11,400 bases of DNA, from NCBI GenBank assembly GCA_018303045.1, contig JAGVYX010000064.1, positions 1 to 11,400 on the forward strand, read 5' to 3'. The notes below the pieces were generated by a model that was not told the origin of the DNA, did not search any database, and saw only the letters and a list, made by a program, of their open reading frames with translations. Below are positions 10,809-11,400 of the stretch, piece after piece. Position 1 is the stretch's first letter; each line of letters starts with the position of its first letter. Source of the stretch: Candidatus Woesearchaeota archaeon (GTDB lineage Archaea; Nanobdellota; Nanobdellia; Woesearchaeales; GW2011-AR9). Made by a program: the position numbers and the translations under genes.

Positions 10809-11369
10809 TTAGATTATAAGGTATTTATTTCCTATTGATTTTATATATTTATGGAAATCTTCTTTTTTAAGTTCTAAAGACTCTGTATTGACATTTGGAT
10901 GAAAACTTACATAGTCTGATTCCCAAATGGCCTTGTCAATCAACAAATCTACCTTGCGTTCTTTATCATTGATCAATCCAAATGGAGAAACTGCGCCAGA
11001 AGTCAAACCAAGCAATTCTTTTAAATCATCTTCATTTGCAAACTTCAATTTGTCTCCGGCAATCGCGCCAAGCTTGTCCATATTTGCCTGATTATCCGCT
11101 GGTAGATAAAATTGCTTTGATTTTTTAGTAGTGTGTAGAAATGACTGATACACTAAACTAATTCTTGCATAAAAAGCAATAATCCATCAGTCAAATATGC
11201 GCACTACCGATTTTTTATCTTTTAAAAACAGATTTTAAGAATGTATTCCTCGGATATCTTGGCTGTATTTCTTTGCTTCTTCAACAGTATAAACTGGCGG
11301 GTGCAAAAATACCTTAAAGGATATTCCTTTCGATTCTAAATATTTCTTTGCATCTAACAACATACCCAT
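10809..11369 (-). pseudogene. YbaK/ProX-type aminoacyl-tRNA deacylase gene, disrupted
   Basis: The gene reads from an ATG at 11369 (or 11363): MLLDAKKYLESKGISFKVFL, HPPVYTVEEAKKYSQDIRGIHS, then an in-frame TAA (11235-11237) where the family has Lys, then NLFLKDKKS in the same frame, then an insertion of about 81 bases (11128-11208). The coding sense resumes with KKSKQFYLPADNQANMDKL and runs to the stop at 10809 (LTSGAVSPFGLINDKERKVD, then AIWESDYVSFHPNVNTESLE). Intact members are about 160-170 residues and hydrolyse mis-charged tRNA, for example Ala-tRNA(Pro) by ProX; the HP-x-TVEE and GAVSPFGLIND motifs identify the family. Two independent lesions, a nonsense codon and a mobile element, make it a pseudogene. 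The 3' part has its own ATG (11153) inside the insertion, but a protein lacking the N-terminal 55 residues should not fold normally. Confidence 0.85.
11119..11217. mobile_element. 81-bp MITE with 9-bp target duplication inside the deacylase gene
   Basis: GATTTTTTA at 11119-11127 is repeated at 11209-11217 and flanks 81 bases foreign to the gene. The ends form a terminal inverted repeat of 22 bases matching at 17 positions: left 11128-11149, beginning GTAGTG and ending GACTGAT; right 11186-11207, beginning ATCAGTC and ending CACTAC. The centre folds too (TTGC/GCAA). The reading frame of the host gene is restored exactly when the element and one copy of the duplication are removed, which proves insertion. 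Confidence 0.82.
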
Positions 11370-11400
11370 TGTATAATGGTGGCTGTTTTTAAGAGTTTGC

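Overview
The window reads as archaeal, most likely a DPANN lineage (Woesearchaeota/Pacearchaeota-like; this placement is inference). Supporting evidence: two tRNA genes interrupted by bulge-helix-bulge (BHB) introns, class III (archaeal pilin-type) signal sequences, a free-standing archaeal RqcH/NEMF C-terminal half, tandem UPF0248/MJ1316 domains, and AT-rich TATA boxes placed 22-32 bases upstream of start codons, as expected for leaderless archaeal transcripts. Genes are short, tightly packed and often unassigned.

Left part (1-3.4 kb): a minus-strand toxin-antitoxin pair (winged-helix/MNT nucleotidyltransferase followed by a HEPN protein that runs off the window) with a double palindromic operator at its promoter; a YdjM-type membrane hydrolase; an acidic conserved hypothetical protein; and a convergent 294-residue helical hypothetical protein.

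Middle part (3.4-7.7 kb): a tRNA-Thr(TGT) gene on the minus strand with three introns; two divergently placed pilin-like four-cysteine secreted proteins; between them a tight operon of two paralogous membrane-anchored UPF0248/MJ1316 proteins whose end overlaps the second pilin; a frameshifted multi-spanning membrane gene; then the NFACT-R protein, bracketed on both sides by copies of one structured repeat.

Right part (7.7-11.4 kb): a tRNA-Arg(GCG) gene with two introns, at the same D-loop and T-loop sites as in tRNA-Thr; a GC-rich hairpin; and a clear bacterial-type sigma-70 family protein, which is unexpected because archaeal RNA polymerase uses TBP/TFB. The rest is a decay zone: an IS66-like transposase remnant, tandem palindromic 30-bp repeats, a four-helix membrane protein, a 119-bp terminal-inverted-repeat element, a truncated histidine phosphatase, a lipoprotein cupredoxin without copper ligands, and a YbaK/ProX-type deacylase gene killed by a nonsense codon and by a roughly 81-bp MITE with a 9-bp target duplication.

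The strongest points for follow-up are the multi-intron tRNAs, with T-loop introns whose BHB motif is perfect base by base, and the sigma-70 homologue in an archaeal context. Next are the membrane-tethered MJ1316 pair and the small inverted-repeat elements.
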